64,000 bases of DNA, from the NCBI GenBank assembly GCA_902780025.1, contig CACZDV010000022.1, positions 1 to 64,000 on the forward strand, given 5' to 3'. The notes beneath the pieces were generated by a model. It saw nothing but the letters and a program-made list of their open reading frames with translations. It ran no database searches and was not told where the DNA came from. Positions 1 to 7,688 of the stretch are shown one piece after another. Numbering within the stretch: position 1 is the stretch's first letter; each line of letters opens with the position of its first letter. Made by a program: the position numbers and the translations under genes. The stretch comes from an uncultured Prevotellaceae bacterium (lineage in GTDB: Bacteria > Bacteroidota > Bacteroidia > Bacteroidales > Bacteroidaceae).

Positions 1-1
1 G

Positions 2-1723
2 TGCTATCAGAACGATGGTGACTCTGTCTATCGTCTGTTCTACGACACCGTGAAGGGTGGTGACTATCGTGCCCGCGAGGCCAACGTTTATCGTCTGGCT
101 GAGGTATCAAACAATATTATTGACCAGTGCGTAGCTCAGGGCGTTCCCTTCGCTCGTGAGTATGGCGGTATGCTGGCTAACCGTTCGTTCGGTGGTGCTC
201 AGGTAAGCCGTACGTTCTACGCTAAGGGTCAGACCGGTCAGCAGTTGCTGCTGGGCGCTTATTCTTCACTGAGCTGTCAGGTTCAGGCTGGTAAGGTGAA
301 GCTCTACACCCGTTATGAGATGGAGGATGTGGTGATTGTTGAAGGCCGCGCTCGTGGTATCATCGCCAAGAACCTCGTTACTGGTAAGTTGGAGCGTTTC
401 TCAGCTAACGCAGTAGTCATCGCTACTGGTGGTTATGGTAATACTTACTTCCTTTCTACCAACGCTATGGGTTGTAACTGTACCGCAGCTGTTCAGTGCT
501 ATCGCAAGGGTGCTTACTTTGCAAATCCCTCTTACGTTCAGATTCACCCCACCTGTATTCCTGTTCACGGCGACAAGCAGTCTAAGCTGACGCTGATGTC
601 TGAGTCGCTGCGTAACGACGGTCGTATCTGGGTTCCCAAGAAGATTGAGGACGCTAAGGCTCTGCAGGCTGGAACCAAGCAGGGTTGGGAGATTCCTGAG
701 GAGGATCGCGACTACTATCTGGAGCGCCGCTATCCTGCCTTCGGTAACCTCGTTCCCCGCGACGTTGCCTCTCGTGCCGCTAAGGAGCGTTGCGATAAGG
801 GCTTCGGCGTGAACAACACCGGTCTGGCTGTGTTCCTCGACTTCTCTGAGTCTATCAACCGTCTCGGCATTGATATCGTTATGCAGCGCTACGGCAACCT
901 CTTCGAGATGTATCAGGAGATTACCGACGTCTTCCCTGGTGAGAAGGCTAACGTCATCAACGGCGTTCAGTACTACAAGCCCATGATGATCTTCCCCGCC
1001 GTTCACTACACGATGGGTGGTATCTGGGTTGACTACGAGCTGCAGACCTCTATTCCTGGTCTGTTCGCTATCGGTGAGTGCAACTTCTCTGACCACGGTG
1101 CCAACCGTCTGGGTGCTTCTGCGCTGATGCAGGGTCTGGCCGATGGTTACTTCGTGCTGCCTTACACCATCCAGAACTACCTCGCCGACCAGTCTATCTG
1201 GGGCAAGATTAGCACCGACCTGCCTGAGTTCGACGAGGCTGAGAAGAAGGTGGACGCTGAGATGGACCGCCTGCTGAAGATTCAAGGTAAGCGCTCAGTT
1301 GACTCTATCCATAAGGAACTGGGTCACATCATGTGGGAGTACGTTGGTATGGGTCGCACCGCTGAGGGCCTGAAGACAGGTCTGAAGAAGATGCACGAGC
1401 TTGAGAAGGAGTTCGACACCAACCTGTTCGTTCCTGGAACGAAGGAGGGTCTGAACATCGAGCTCGACAAGGCTATCCACCTGCGCGACTTCTTCACCAT
1501 GGGTCAGCTCGTAGCCTTCGACGCCCTCTCTCGTAACGAGTCCTGCGGCGGTCACTTCCGCGAGGAGTACCAGACCGAGGAAGGCGAGGCTAAGCGCGAC
1601 GACGAGAACTACTTCTACGTAGGCTGCTGGGAGTATCAGGGCAAGGGCAATGAGCCTACTCTGATTAAGGAGCCGCTGGAGTATGAGGCTATCAAGGTAC
1701 AGACACGTAACTATAAGAACTAA
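2..1723 (+). CDS. frdA: Fumarate reductase/succinate dehydrogenase flavoprotein subunit, 5' end outside window
   Basis: Catalytic flavoprotein that interconverts fumarate and succinate at the cytoplasmic face of the membrane; in anaerobic Bacteroidales it mainly reduces fumarate. The frame is open from base 2, so the N-terminus with the FAD dinucleotide fold is cut off by the window edge; 573 residues are visible of roughly 650 expected for this class. Visible are HPTCIPVHG in the substrate/FAD region and, near bases 1072-1125, the stretch [16 protein letters not shown] typical of the FAD-binding C-terminal part of the fold. The GTG at base 50 is an internal codon, not the start. It is followed after 3 bases by a small ORF and then frdB, so the three are probably one transcript with a cytochrome subunit upstream. 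Confidence 0.95.
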   Translation, partial: CYQNDGDSVYRLFYDTVKGGDYRAREANVYRLAEVSNNIIDQCVAQGVPFAREYGGMLANRSFGGAQVSRTFYAKGQTGQQLLLGAYSSLSCQVQAGKVKLYTRYEMEDVVIVEGRARGIIAKNLVTGKLERFSANAVVIATGGYGNTYFLSTNAMGCNCTAAVQCYRKGAYFANPSYVQIHPTCIPVHGDKQSKLTLMSESLRNDGRIWVPKKIEDAKALQAGTKQGWEIPEEDRDYYLERRYPAFGNLVPRDVASRAAKERCDKGFGVNNTGLAVFLDFSESINRLGIDIVMQRYGNLFEMYQEITDVFPGEKANVINGVQYYKPMMIFPAVHYTMGGIWVDYELQTSIPGLFAIGECNFSDHGANRLGASALMQGLADGYFVLPYTIQNYLADQSIWGKISTDLPEFDEAEKKVDAEMDRLLKIQGKRSVDSIHKELGHIMWEYVGMGRTAEGLKTGLKKMHELEKEFDTNLFVPGTKEGLNIELDKAIHLRDFFTMGQLVAFDALSRNESCGGHFREEYQTEEGEAKRDDENYFYVGCWEYQGKGNEPTLIKEPLEYEAIKVQTRNYKN

Positions 1724-1726
1724 AGG

Positions 1727-1927
1727 ATGAAAGGGCTAAATGGTTATCTGAAGACAAGTATCGTACTAAGTGCTTGTATTTTCATAATAGCAATAGCAGA
1801 TGTTACTGGAGGAATAGCAGATGTTACTGGAGGGTTTCAATCGGAGGCAATCCATTATCTCGTCTTAGGATCGCTTTTGCTGCTAAACCAGATTTTAGCT
1901 TATCGCATCAATAATAAAAACAAGTAA
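1727..1927 (+). CDS. Small two-helix membrane protein between frdA and frdB
   Basis: 66 residues, unrecognised. Two hydrophobic helices are visible (about residues 10-25 and 42-58), separated by a short loop and ending in a basic tail (YRINNKNK), so it should sit in the inner membrane. The ATG follows the frdA stop after 3 bases (TAAAGGATG) and the stop lies 3 bases before the frdB start, which argues for co-transcription. The loop contains a 7-residue tandem duplication (ADVTGGI) created by a perfect 21-bp direct repeat at 1792-1833. The sequence is visibly richer in A/T than frdA and frdB. It could be an accessory membrane subunit of the complex or an inserted passenger; I cannot tell which. 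Confidence 0.6.
   Translation: MKGLNGYLKTSIVLSACIFIIAIADVTGGIADVTGGFQSEAIHYLVLGSLLLLNQILAYRINNKNK
1792..1833 (+). repeat. Perfect 21-bp tandem duplication inside the small frd ORF
   Basis: Two adjacent identical copies of a 21-base unit (1792-1812 and 1813-1833). The length is a multiple of three, so reading frame is kept and seven residues are repeated. Its perfection suggests a recent slippage or duplication event. Confidence 0.9.
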
Positions 1928-1930
1928 ATT

Positions 1931-2689
1931 ATGGCTAAAAACATAAGTTTCACTATCAAGTTCTGGCGCCAGAATGGCCCCAAGGACCAGGGACATTTCG
2001 ACACCCACGAGATGCACGACATTCCCGACGACACCTCGTTCCTCGAGATGCTTGACATCCTGAACGAGGAGCTCATCAACGAAGGCAAGGAGCCCTTCGT
2101 ATTCGATCACGACTGCCGCGAGGGTATCTGCGGTATGTGCTCACTCTACATCAACGGTACGCCTCACGGCAAGACCGAGCGCGGTGCTACCACCTGTCAG
2201 CTCTATATGCGCCGCTTCAACGATGGTGACGTCATCACCGTCGAGCCTTGGCGCTCAGCTGCCTTCCCTGTGATTAAGGACTGTATGGTCGACCGCGGTG
2301 CCTTCGATAAGATTATCCAGGCAGGTGGTTACACCACCATCCGCACCGGACAGGCTCAGGATGCCAACGCTATCCTCATTCCTAAGGAGGATGCCGACGA
2401 GGCTATGGACTGCGCTTCCTGCATCGGCTGTGGCGCTTGCGTAGCAGCTTGTAAGAACGGCTCAGCCATGCTCTTCGTATCGTCGAAGGTGTCTCAGCTC
2501 GCCCTGCTTCCCCAGGGTCGCGTAGAGGCTGCCCGCCGCGTGAAGAACATGATTGCCAAGATGGATGAGCTCGGCTTCGGTAACTGCACCAACACTCGCG
2601 CCTGCGAGGCCGTCTGCCCGAAGAACGAGACCATCGCTAACATCGCCCGCCTCAACCGCGAGATGATCAAGGCCAAGCTGGCTGACTAA
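1931..2689 (+). CDS. frdB: Fumarate reductase/succinate dehydrogenase iron-sulfur subunit
   Basis: Electron-transfer subunit linking the flavoprotein to the membrane cytochrome. 252 residues, a normal length. The N-terminal ferredoxin domain carries Cys62, Cys67, Cys70 and Cys89 (CREGICGMC...TTC) for a [2Fe-2S] cluster. The C-terminal helical domain carries [14 protein letters not shown] (Cys161, 164, 167, 170/174) and [12 protein letters not shown], which supply the remaining clusters. It is the last gene of the frd operon and is followed by a strong hairpin terminator. Confidence 0.96.
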   Translation: MAKNISFTIKFWRQNGPKDQGHFDTHEMHDIPDDTSFLEMLDILNEELINEGKEPFVFDHDCREGICGMCSLYINGTPHGKTERGATTCQLYMRRFNDGDVITVEPWRSAAFPVIKDCMVDRGAFDKIIQAGGYTTIRTGQAQDANAILIPKEDADEAMDCASCIGCGACVAACKNGSAMLFVSSKVSQLALLPQGRVEAARRVKNMIAKMDELGFGNCTNTRACEAVCPKNETIANIARLNREMIKAKLAD

Positions 2690-2715
2690 TCGCACGTACA
2701 ATATCTATTAATAAA

Positions 2716-2748
2716 AGCGCCGTAGGGAAAACCTGCGGCGCTCTTTTT
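2716..2748 (+). terminator. Intrinsic terminator of the frd operon
   Basis: An 11-bp stem (AGCGCCGTAGG with CCTGCGGCGCT, one G-T pair) closes a 5-base loop and is followed by five T residues. It lies 27 bases after the frdB stop. Confidence 0.9.
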
Positions 2749-2750
2749 GT

Positions 2751-2823
2751 TGTTCTGCATGTTGCCGTCCATTTGTTCTGCATGTTGCTGTGCCACAGCA
2801 ACAAACTCTACAGCAACAAACTC
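2751..2823. repeat. REP-like palindrome beside the RAYT gene
   Basis: A perfect palindrome, GTTGCTGTG-C-CACAGCAAC (2784-2802), lies just downstream of the transposase stop, with a repeated half site (CAGCAACAAACTC) and the direct repeat GTTCTGCATGTTGC on its left. A near copy with one mismatch lies inside the transposase gene at 3407-3425. Small hairpins next to a RAYT gene are the family's expected substrate. Confidence 0.6.
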
Positions 2824-2828
2824 CACGC

Positions 2829-3842
2829 TTACCTCTCGCAGATTGCCCTCGCCATCTCGTTCAGCTCCAAGCACTGCCCCCTCTTTATCGTCACCTTCTC
2901 ATTATGATGCTCCCAAGGAGCCAGGATCAGCAGTTGCCCTCTGGCACAGGCATCCATTCGCATTCCACTTGGCTTTGCCAAATCCGTAAAACCGTTTTCT
3001 TGCAGGTAGACCAGCGGCAGCCCTTCCTCGAAAGCTGCCCTCATGATAGCCTTCTCACCCTTTGAGATAGCAGGCGATACCAGTACCGCCCCTTGCCTTG
3101 CGGCACGAAGACATTCATCCATCCTCGCCTTGAGTTCCTCCTCGCTGATACTCCTCGAGCACTGCACCTGGATTTTTAAAGGTCTTTCCAACAAAAACCG
3201 ATTGCCAATAGCCGAAAGGCTTAACCCTCCAAATGTCAGTCCTCTTTGAACTCTAAAGAGGTCAGGGTTTTCCCGCTTCATCAGTAATCGCCTTGGGTTA
3301 TCCTTCAGGTAGTTAAGCCATCGCTCCAGCTGTCCATCTCTCAGCAGTATCTGGTCATTAAACCCCTTCGCAAACAGCAGCCCGTTCTCCCTGCTCTGTT
3401 GTGCATGTTGCTGTGCCAAAGCAACAAACTCCCCAGGCATCACTTCCCTAAACGCATGATTACACGCCTGCTTCACGCCCAGCAACACCTTCCCTAATGG
3501 TTTCTCCATCTTTTCCCTCACAAACAGAATAGCATGCAGATGATCGGGCATCATCTGTAGCGCCACCACTTTCACCTCCGGATGATGACTACCTATCGTT
3601 TGCCATATCTCAGCTACTGCCTCTCCCAATGGCGACAGTGCAACACGAGGCACTTCCGGCGACGGCTCTACGGCTTCGCTTCGCCCCACCACCTGACCAA
3701 ACAACGGCTTCCGTCCCTCCGTCACCATTGTTATCATATACATCCGCCGGGCGGTGTAGTCATTATCTACACACCGCCGCTGCATCGAGGCCTTCTTCTC
3801 ACCAGCGAATGCCTTTTGGCTTTCAAATGTCTTTCTGTCCAT
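2829..3842 (-). CDS. RAYT-type (Y1 HUH) transposase with extra C-terminal domain
   Basis: REP-associated tyrosine transposase-like protein of 337 residues. The HUH motif is H101-L-H103 (MPDHLHAIL) and the likely catalytic tyrosine is Y178 in the YLKDNP segment, matching the family YIxxNP pattern. Single-domain relatives end soon after this; here about 130 residues follow (from about 205), with an alternating pattern (GAVLVSPAISKGEKAIM, GLPLVYLQENG) that looks like a Rossmann-type alpha/beta fold and is not part of the canonical nuclease. The start is ATG 3842, 11 bases after a TATCTTTG box. It stands alone, without a second transposase gene or clear long terminal repeats, as expected for domesticated RAYT genes. 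Nuclease assignment is firm; the role of the C-terminal domain is unknown. Confidence 0.82.
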   Translation of the reverse strand: MDRKTFESQKAFAGEKKASMQRRCVDNDYTARRMYMITMVTEGRKPLFGQVVGRSEAVEPSPEVPRVALSPLGEAVAEIWQTIGSHHPEVKVVALQMMPDHLHAILFVREKMEKPLGKVLLGVKQACNHAFREVMPGEFVALAQQHAQQSRENGLLFAKGFNDQILLRDGQLERWLNYLKDNPRRLLMKRENPDLFRVQRGLTFGGLSLSAIGNRFLLERPLKIQVQCSRSISEEELKARMDECLRAARQGAVLVSPAISKGEKAIMRAAFEEGLPLVYLQENGFTDLAKPSGMRMDACARGQLLILAPWEHHNEKVTIKRGQCLELNEMARAICER

Positions 3843-3853
3843 ATTATTTTTTG

Positions 3854-3861
3854 CAAAGATA
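3854..3861 (-). promoter_or_regulatory. -7 box of the RAYT gene
   Basis: TATCTTTG on the minus strand, 11 bases before the ATG; matches the Bacteroidetes TAnnTTTG element. Confidence 0.7.
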
Positions 3862-3881
3862 CGACTTTTCCTACAACTTTC

Positions 3882-3912
3882 TTTGTCCTTTCAAGAATTA
3901 TTCGTATATTTG
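3882..3912 (+). promoter_or_regulatory. Promoter driving the structured leader
   Basis: TTTG (3882-3885), a 19-base spacer, then TATATTTG (3905-3912): a full match to the Bacteroidetes promoter. It is divergent from the RAYT promoter and would start a transcript near 3918, about 360 bases before the next ORF. Confidence 0.75.
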
Positions 3913-3917
3913 CCCTC

Positions 3918-4278
3918 AGAATTATAGTTAACTGGAAGTTGAACCCATTAAAAACAGATTTGCCAATGACATAGAAACAGAACGAACAACGCTTTTCAAC
4001 CTCTTTTGCCGAGGCTCAGCCTTGCGAGGTTACAGAGACTATTAAACAATCTTATTAACTTACAGATTAGCGTTTCTGTTCGTACTTATACATAGATATT
4101 GAGCTTTTGCTCTTGTTCTTCGCACTCGAATACCGCCAAACATTCAATCGTAGAAGAACAAGCAGATGAAGGTTCACGCTTGATGGGCGTGGACTGTTCG
4201 TGCTTGTTTTACGATAGGTCTACTTGGCGGTAACCAGAGTGCAGATAAGTATCGAATGGTTCCGCCTTTTTTGTTATT
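3918..4278 (+). ncRNA. Long structured leader RNA or ncRNA, family not recognised
   Basis: This 360-base stretch has no credible ORF but many nested inverted repeats. First module: ACGAACA-ACGCT (3982-3993) pairs with AGCGT (4069-4073) and TGTTCGT (4077-4083); inside are AACCTC/GAGGTT (3998-4003/4026-4031) and AGGC/GCCT (4012-4022). Second module: GCACTC/GAGTGC (4122-4127/4237-4242), ACCGCCAA/TTGGCGGT (4132-4139/4224-4231), ATCGT/ACGAT (4147-4151/4211-4215), AACAAGC/GCTTGTT (4157-4163/4202-4208), GTTCACGC/GCGTGGAC (4172-4179/4187-4194). The second module overlaps a terminator stem, giving two exclusive folds. I could not match it to TPP, cobalamin, SAM or other riboswitch cores. A 6S-type RNA is an alternative I cannot exclude by eye. 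Confidence 0.6.
4226..4272 (+). terminator. Attenuator-like terminator directly before the 195-aa ORF
   Basis: GGCGG-t-AACCA (4226-4236) pairs with TGGTTCCGCC (4257-4266), a 10-bp stem with one bulged T, followed by six T residues. Its 5' arm is the same GGCGG that pairs with CCGCC at 4133-4137 in the leader, so terminator and upstream fold compete. The ATG of the next gene lies only 7 bases after the T-run. Confidence 0.75.
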
Positions 4279-4866
4279 ATGATAAAATCGTATTTTATTT
4301 GTATTATTATCGCATTAGTCTTTTCAATGGGATTAAATGCGCAAAGCGTCGTGAAATTTTCTCTTAAACCAAATGGAACATTCTCCACAGAGGATGATAA
4401 ATCATATACCGTTATAGAATTTGAGGGTAAAACAGCACAAGAATTGTATAATATGATAAAAGCAAATGCATTGACATTATACAATAATCCCCAAAAAGTA
4501 TTACATGAAATAGAACCGACAAACATTACAATTAGAGCTCTATCAGATGTTTTGCTGAATACATATAAATTGGGGTCTGGAATTACAGAATATAAAGCAA
4601 TGTATACATTAGTTTTTCAGTTCAAAGATGGTAAAATTAGGATAAGTGCTCCAGAAATAGATAGGAATCTTGTAGTTAATGCTATGGGTGTTCCTTTTTC
4701 TAAAACATTTATTAGCCTTATTGACGACTGGTTTGATAAGAAAGGAGCAATAAAGAAAAACAAACAGGAAAAAGTTTTAAAAGTTGAAGCTATATTAAAT
4801 TACCCCATCAATTATCTTCTTGGGAATTTCAACAAACAGCCTAAATCCGAAACAGAGGATTGGTAG
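4279..4866 (+). CDS. Secreted protein, DUF4468-like, AT-rich
   Basis: 195 residues with a clear signal peptide (residues 1-21, cleavage near LNAQS). The body (YTVIEFEGKTAQELYNMIKANA and a later MYTLVFQFKDGKIRIS strand pattern) resembles DUF4468 proteins with a TBP-like fold that are common in Bacteroidales; this is by pattern only. Its base composition is far richer in A/T than every flanking gene, which suggests acquisition from elsewhere. It starts right after an intrinsic terminator, so expression probably depends on read-through. Function unknown; location periplasm or outer membrane by the signal peptide. Confidence 0.65.
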   Translation: MIKSYFICIIIALVFSMGLNAQSVVKFSLKPNGTFSTEDDKSYTVIEFEGKTAQELYNMIKANALTLYNNPQKVLHEIEPTNITIRALSDVLLNTYKLGSGITEYKAMYTLVFQFKDGKIRISAPEIDRNLVVNAMGVPFSKTFISLIDDWFDKKGAIKKNKQEKVLKVEAILNYPINYLLGNFNKQPKSETEDW

Positions 4867-4894
4867 AATCAAAGTAGCGGGGGTGTCTGTCGAC

Positions 4895-4955
4895 ATTCCT
4901 ACGGCGGGAATGGTTTGTTCCCAGACAGGGAATATAGCGTTCCCGCCGTGGGAAT
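4895..4955. repeat. Large inverted repeat with nested hairpin
   Basis: A 16-bp arm at 4895-4910 (ATTCCTACGGCGGGAA) is complementary to 4940-4955 with one wobble. Inside, TTCCC/GGGAA (4918-4922/4928-4932) forms a second hairpin. No T-run follows, so it is not a standard terminator. It lies 28 bases after the 195-aa ORF. Confidence 0.8.
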
Positions 4956-4994
4956 AATCAGCTATCGACTGGCAATTTGTAGTGTACTGATTTT

Positions 4995-5098
4995 GGTTGA
5001 CAGTTTTGTTTGTTATTCCTAACTTGGTTTACACTCTTTGTTCTTTATTCCTACACAGGTTGTCAGTTTGAGACTTTATTCCTGCTTGGGTTGATCTG
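4995..5098. repeat. Degenerate 31-32-bp tandem repeat
   Basis: Three full units (4995-5025, 5026-5057, 5058-5088) and the start of a fourth, each beginning GGTT(G/T)(A/T)CA and containing TTATTCCT at the same offset. There are no unique spacers between constant parts, so it is not CRISPR. Function unknown. Confidence 0.65.
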
Positions 5099-5174
5099 TG
5101 GTCACACGGCCTATGGCCCTCATTTTTCATTCTTGTAATATTACCTCTTACCTTTTAGCTTTTACCTCAAAAAC

Positions 5175-5409
5175 ATCTCCATCCCTCCCGTCGAATGCTG
5201 CAAAGCCCTTTAAATAAAGGGATTTCGCGTTTTTCATCTCCCCCGTCATCTCTCCCATTTCTCTCCTAAATCTCTCCCGTCATCACTCTCGTCGTAGAAG
5301 GCTGCATGAGAGGAGACGGGAGAGATATGGGAGGGATAAAAATAATCTCTCCCGTGCCCAAACCCCTTTCTACAAAGGCGATTCCAGCGATGATGGGAGA
5401 GATGGAGAT
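5175..5409. mobile_element. MITE-like palindromic element, about 235 bp
   Basis: Ends are near-perfect inverted repeats (ATCTCCATCCCTCCC at 5175-5189, GGGAGAGATGGAGAT at 5395-5409). Each arm also holds a small hairpin of the form CCTTT-loop-AAAGG (about 5207-5222 and 5375-5390), and the middle contains many CTCTCCC/GGGAGAG copies including ACGGGAGAGAT facing ATCTCTCCCGT. No coding capacity: the frame open at 5306-5536 is an artefact of the repeat. The symmetry suggests a non-autonomous element or a folded repetitive unit. Confidence 0.55.
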
Positions 5410-5550
5410 ATTTTTAAAGGGACAGGATTTTTCTTATATGGGGGGCGTATTGTTAATCTTTTATAACAAGCGGGCTGGTGCGTTTGACTTTCGACGGTCA
5501 ATGTCGTCTAATGATCTGAACATATTATCAACCTAATGTATTCATAACCT

Positions 5551-6801
5551 ATGAGAAAAATTATTTTCATGATTGCTGCCTTTGCAGCAACGACGGCATC
5601 AGCTCAGTTTGGTGCCCCCAGATCAAACCCCATCGTTCCGTCAGTTCAGGCTGAAGCCGAGGACTTCAAACCGGCGTCTACCAACCAGGAGAACAAGCAG
5701 TTCCCGGCTGTGAACTCCAAGCGTCAGGTTCGTGCGCAAATCCTGGCTCCTAAGGCAACGTTCGTCGGACTGGACATTGCCGGCAAGATCTACGAGATGA
5801 CCAAGGACGAGAACGGTCTGTGGACCGGTACTTCAGAGCCGCAGGACGTGGGTTTCCACTATTATCAGCTGAACATCGACGGTGCCAATGTGCCCGACCC
5901 GAACAGTCTCTACTACTATGGTGCAAGCCGTTGGGGCAGCGGTATCGAGATTCCTTCCGACGACCAGGATTTCTGGCAGGTGAAGAATGTGCCGCAGGGC
6001 TCTGTCAGCGAAGTGTTCTACTGGTCTACCTACACCGAGCAGATGCGTCGCTGCCATGTTTATCTGCCTCATGAGTACTTCACCAATCCCACCAAGAAGT
6101 TCCCCGTCCTGTATCTGCAGCACGGTATGGGTGAGAATGAGTACGGATGGGCAGAGCAGGGCCACACCGCTCAGATTATGGATAACCTGATTGCCGAGGG
6201 TAAGGCCGTTCCTTGCATCATCGTGATGGACAATGGTCTGAACACGCGCCGTCCTGGCGAGCAGGGTGGCTTTGGCGGCTTCGGCGGACAGCGTCCGCGT
6301 CCGCAGGGTGCTCAGGGTGCTCCTCAGGGACAGCGTCCGCAGGGTGCTCCCGGACAGGGTGGTCCCCGTCGTGGTGGCTTCGGTGGTTTCTCCGAGGGCT
6401 TCAAGAACGTACTCTTCAACGACATCATCCCGATGGTCGAGAAGAACTATCGCGTGATTGCCGATGCTCAGCATCGTGCCTATGCCGGTCTTTCGATGGG
6501 TGGCATGCAGGCCCGTGAGATTACGCTTGCCAATCCTGAGAAGTTCGCCTACGTAGGCTCTTTCAGCAGCGGTGCGTGGAGCGTTGACCAGGTAAAGGGC
6601 TCGGAAGGCTTCGCCAAGAATGTCAAGCTGCTCTTCATGAGCGGTGGTGGCAAGGAGAACATGGGTTGCGTAGAGGCCGCCAAGAACATCAAGGAGCAGG
6701 TCGGCATGAACGCCGTCGGCTATGAGTCGCCCGGAACGGCCCACGAGTGGCACACCTGGCGTCGCAGCCTCCACGAGTTTGCGCAGCTGATGTTCAAATA
6801 A
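5551..6801 (+). CDS. Secreted CE1-type esterase (feruloyl/acetyl-xylan esterase family)
   Basis: 416 residues, signal peptide 1-18 (TTASAQ). Residues about 55-140 form an Ig-like/CBM48-type N-terminal domain; the rest is an alpha/beta hydrolase of the XynZ/Fae class. The nucleophile is Ser315 in GLSMGG and the catalytic histidine is His398 or His401 in HEWHTW. Relatives remove ferulate or acetate from plant xylan outside the cytoplasm. Odd feature: between the oxyanion-side strand (CIIVMDNGLN) and the nucleophile lies a low-complexity insert of about 45 residues (236-280) made of GGFGG and QRPQGAP-type repeats. No glycan-uptake genes adjoin it, so the substrate is inferred from family only. 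Confidence 0.85.
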   Translation: MRKIIFMIAAFAATTASAQFGAPRSNPIVPSVQAEAEDFKPASTNQENKQFPAVNSKRQVRAQILAPKATFVGLDIAGKIYEMTKDENGLWTGTSEPQDVGFHYYQLNIDGANVPDPNSLYYYGASRWGSGIEIPSDDQDFWQVKNVPQGSVSEVFYWSTYTEQMRRCHVYLPHEYFTNPTKKFPVLYLQHGMGENEYGWAEQGHTAQIMDNLIAEGKAVPCIIVMDNGLNTRRPGEQGGFGGFGGQRPRPQGAQGAPQGQRPQGAPGQGGPRRGGFGGFSEGFKNVLFNDIIPMVEKNYRVIADAQHRAYAGLSMGGMQAREITLANPEKFAYVGSFSSGAWSVDQVKGSEGFAKNVKLLFMSGGGKENMGCVEAAKNIKEQVGMNAVGYESPGTAHEWHTWRRSLHEFAQLMFK

Positions 6802-6845
6802 CAAAAATACCAGGGGGAACAGCTGCGTATCTCAAATAATTGTTG

Positions 6846-6853
6846 TATCTTTG
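6846..6853 (+). promoter_or_regulatory. -7 box of prmC operon, near-leaderless
   Basis: TATCTTTG ends 4 bases before the ATG at 6858, so the transcript should begin at or within a few bases of the start codon. This rules out the longer TTG-initiated frame from 6840. Confidence 0.7.
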
Positions 6854-6857
6854 CAGC

Positions 6858-7688
6858 ATGAGTTACGAAGAACTGTGGAAACCCCTGACAAAACTATATG
6901 ATGCCCGCGAGGCGAAAGCTATAGCACGGCTCGTTATGGAAGAGCGCTTCGGCTTGACAATGGCCGATGTACTCTGCGGAAAGACGGGTGACGACGCTGT
7001 TCTCCGCCACATTCAGCAACGGTTGCTACAGGGTGAACCTGTGCAGTACGTGCTGGGTGTGGCGGAGTTTGGTGGACGCCAGTTCCGTGTAGCGCCGGGA
7101 GTGCTGATACCTCGGCCCGAGACGCTGGAGTTGTGCCAGTGGGTGCAAGAAGAGAGGAAAGAGGAGAGAGGAGAGAGGAGAGGAATCACCATTCTGGACA
7201 TCGGTACGGGCAGCGGATGCATCGCCTGTACGTTGGCAGCAGAACTGCCGGAAGCACAGGTGACGGCGTGGGATATTTCGGAAGCGGCACTTGCCATAGC
7301 CCAAGAGAATGCCAAACGCACCAATGTTCATGTGTCGTTTGAACAGGTTGACGCTTTGAACATTCCCCTGACCCCTGACAAGTGGGATATCATCGTCAGC
7401 AACCCACCGTATGTCTGCGAACAGGAGCGGGCAGCGATGGAGCGCCACGTGCTGGACTACGAGCCCTCGCTGGCGTTGTTTGTGCCCGACGACGACCCGT
7501 TGCTGTTCTATCGGGCCATTGCCGACTATGCTCGGCAGTCGCTCACAGCGGGCGGTAGTCTGTTCTTCGAGATTAATCCCCTCTATGCCGAGCAGCTGAA
7601 ATCCCTGCTCAGCGCGATGTCGTACCATCACATCGAGGTAAGGGATGACCAGTATGGAAAACCAAGAATGATAAAAGCACAACGATGA
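6858..7688 (+). CDS. prmC: Peptide chain release factor N5-glutamine methyltransferase
   Basis: Methylates the glutamine of the GGQ motif of release factors, using SAM, in the cytoplasm. 276 residues. The SAM-binding motif DIGTGSGCIA begins near residue 114 and the catalytic NPPY is at residues 182-185. ATG 6858 is chosen because the -7 box ends just before it. Residues about 98-109 (EERKEERGERRG) are encoded by five perfect 7-base purine repeats (7149-7183) and look like an insertion in the linker between the helical N-terminal domain and the methyltransferase fold. The gene overlaps recX by four bases (ATGA), starting a prmC-recX-comF operon. Confidence 0.95.
   Translation: MSYEELWKPLTKLYDAREAKAIARLVMEERFGLTMADVLCGKTGDDAVLRHIQQRLLQGEPVQYVLGVAEFGGRQFRVAPGVLIPRPETLELCQWVQEERKEERGERRGITILDIGTGSGCIACTLAAELPEAQVTAWDISEAALAIAQENAKRTNVHVSFEQVDALNIPLTPDKWDIIVSNPPYVCEQERAAMERHVLDYEPSLALFVPDDDPLLFYRAIADYARQSLTAGGSLFFEINPLYAEQLKSLLSAMSYHHIEVRDDQYGKPRMIKAQR
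7149..7183 (+). repeat. Heptanucleotide purine array inside prmC
   Basis: Five 7-base units: GAAGAGA, GGAAAGA, GGAGAGA, GGAGAGA, GGAGAGG. Read in frame as charged residues. Confidence 0.85.

Noticed and set aside
3582..3974. Open frames antisense to the RAYT gene reaching the divergent promoter
   Set aside because: They are shadows of the transposase and lack any recognisable product.
3918..4272. Assignment of the structured leader to tmRNA, RNase P, cobalamin or TPP riboswitch
   Set aside because: None of the conserved cores of these RNAs could be found by eye; the region is reported as unassigned.
4995..5098. Regular 31-32-bp repeats considered as a CRISPR array
   Set aside because: The units are contiguous and degenerate over their whole length with no unique spacers, and no cas genes are present.
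2829..5409. Complete insertion sequence spanning the transposase to the MITE-like element
   Set aside because: No matching terminal repeats or target duplications at the two ends could be found; the parts are better treated separately.
5306..5536. 76-aa open frame in the MITE-like element
   Set aside because: It follows the repeat units, has no coding character and no promoter or start context.
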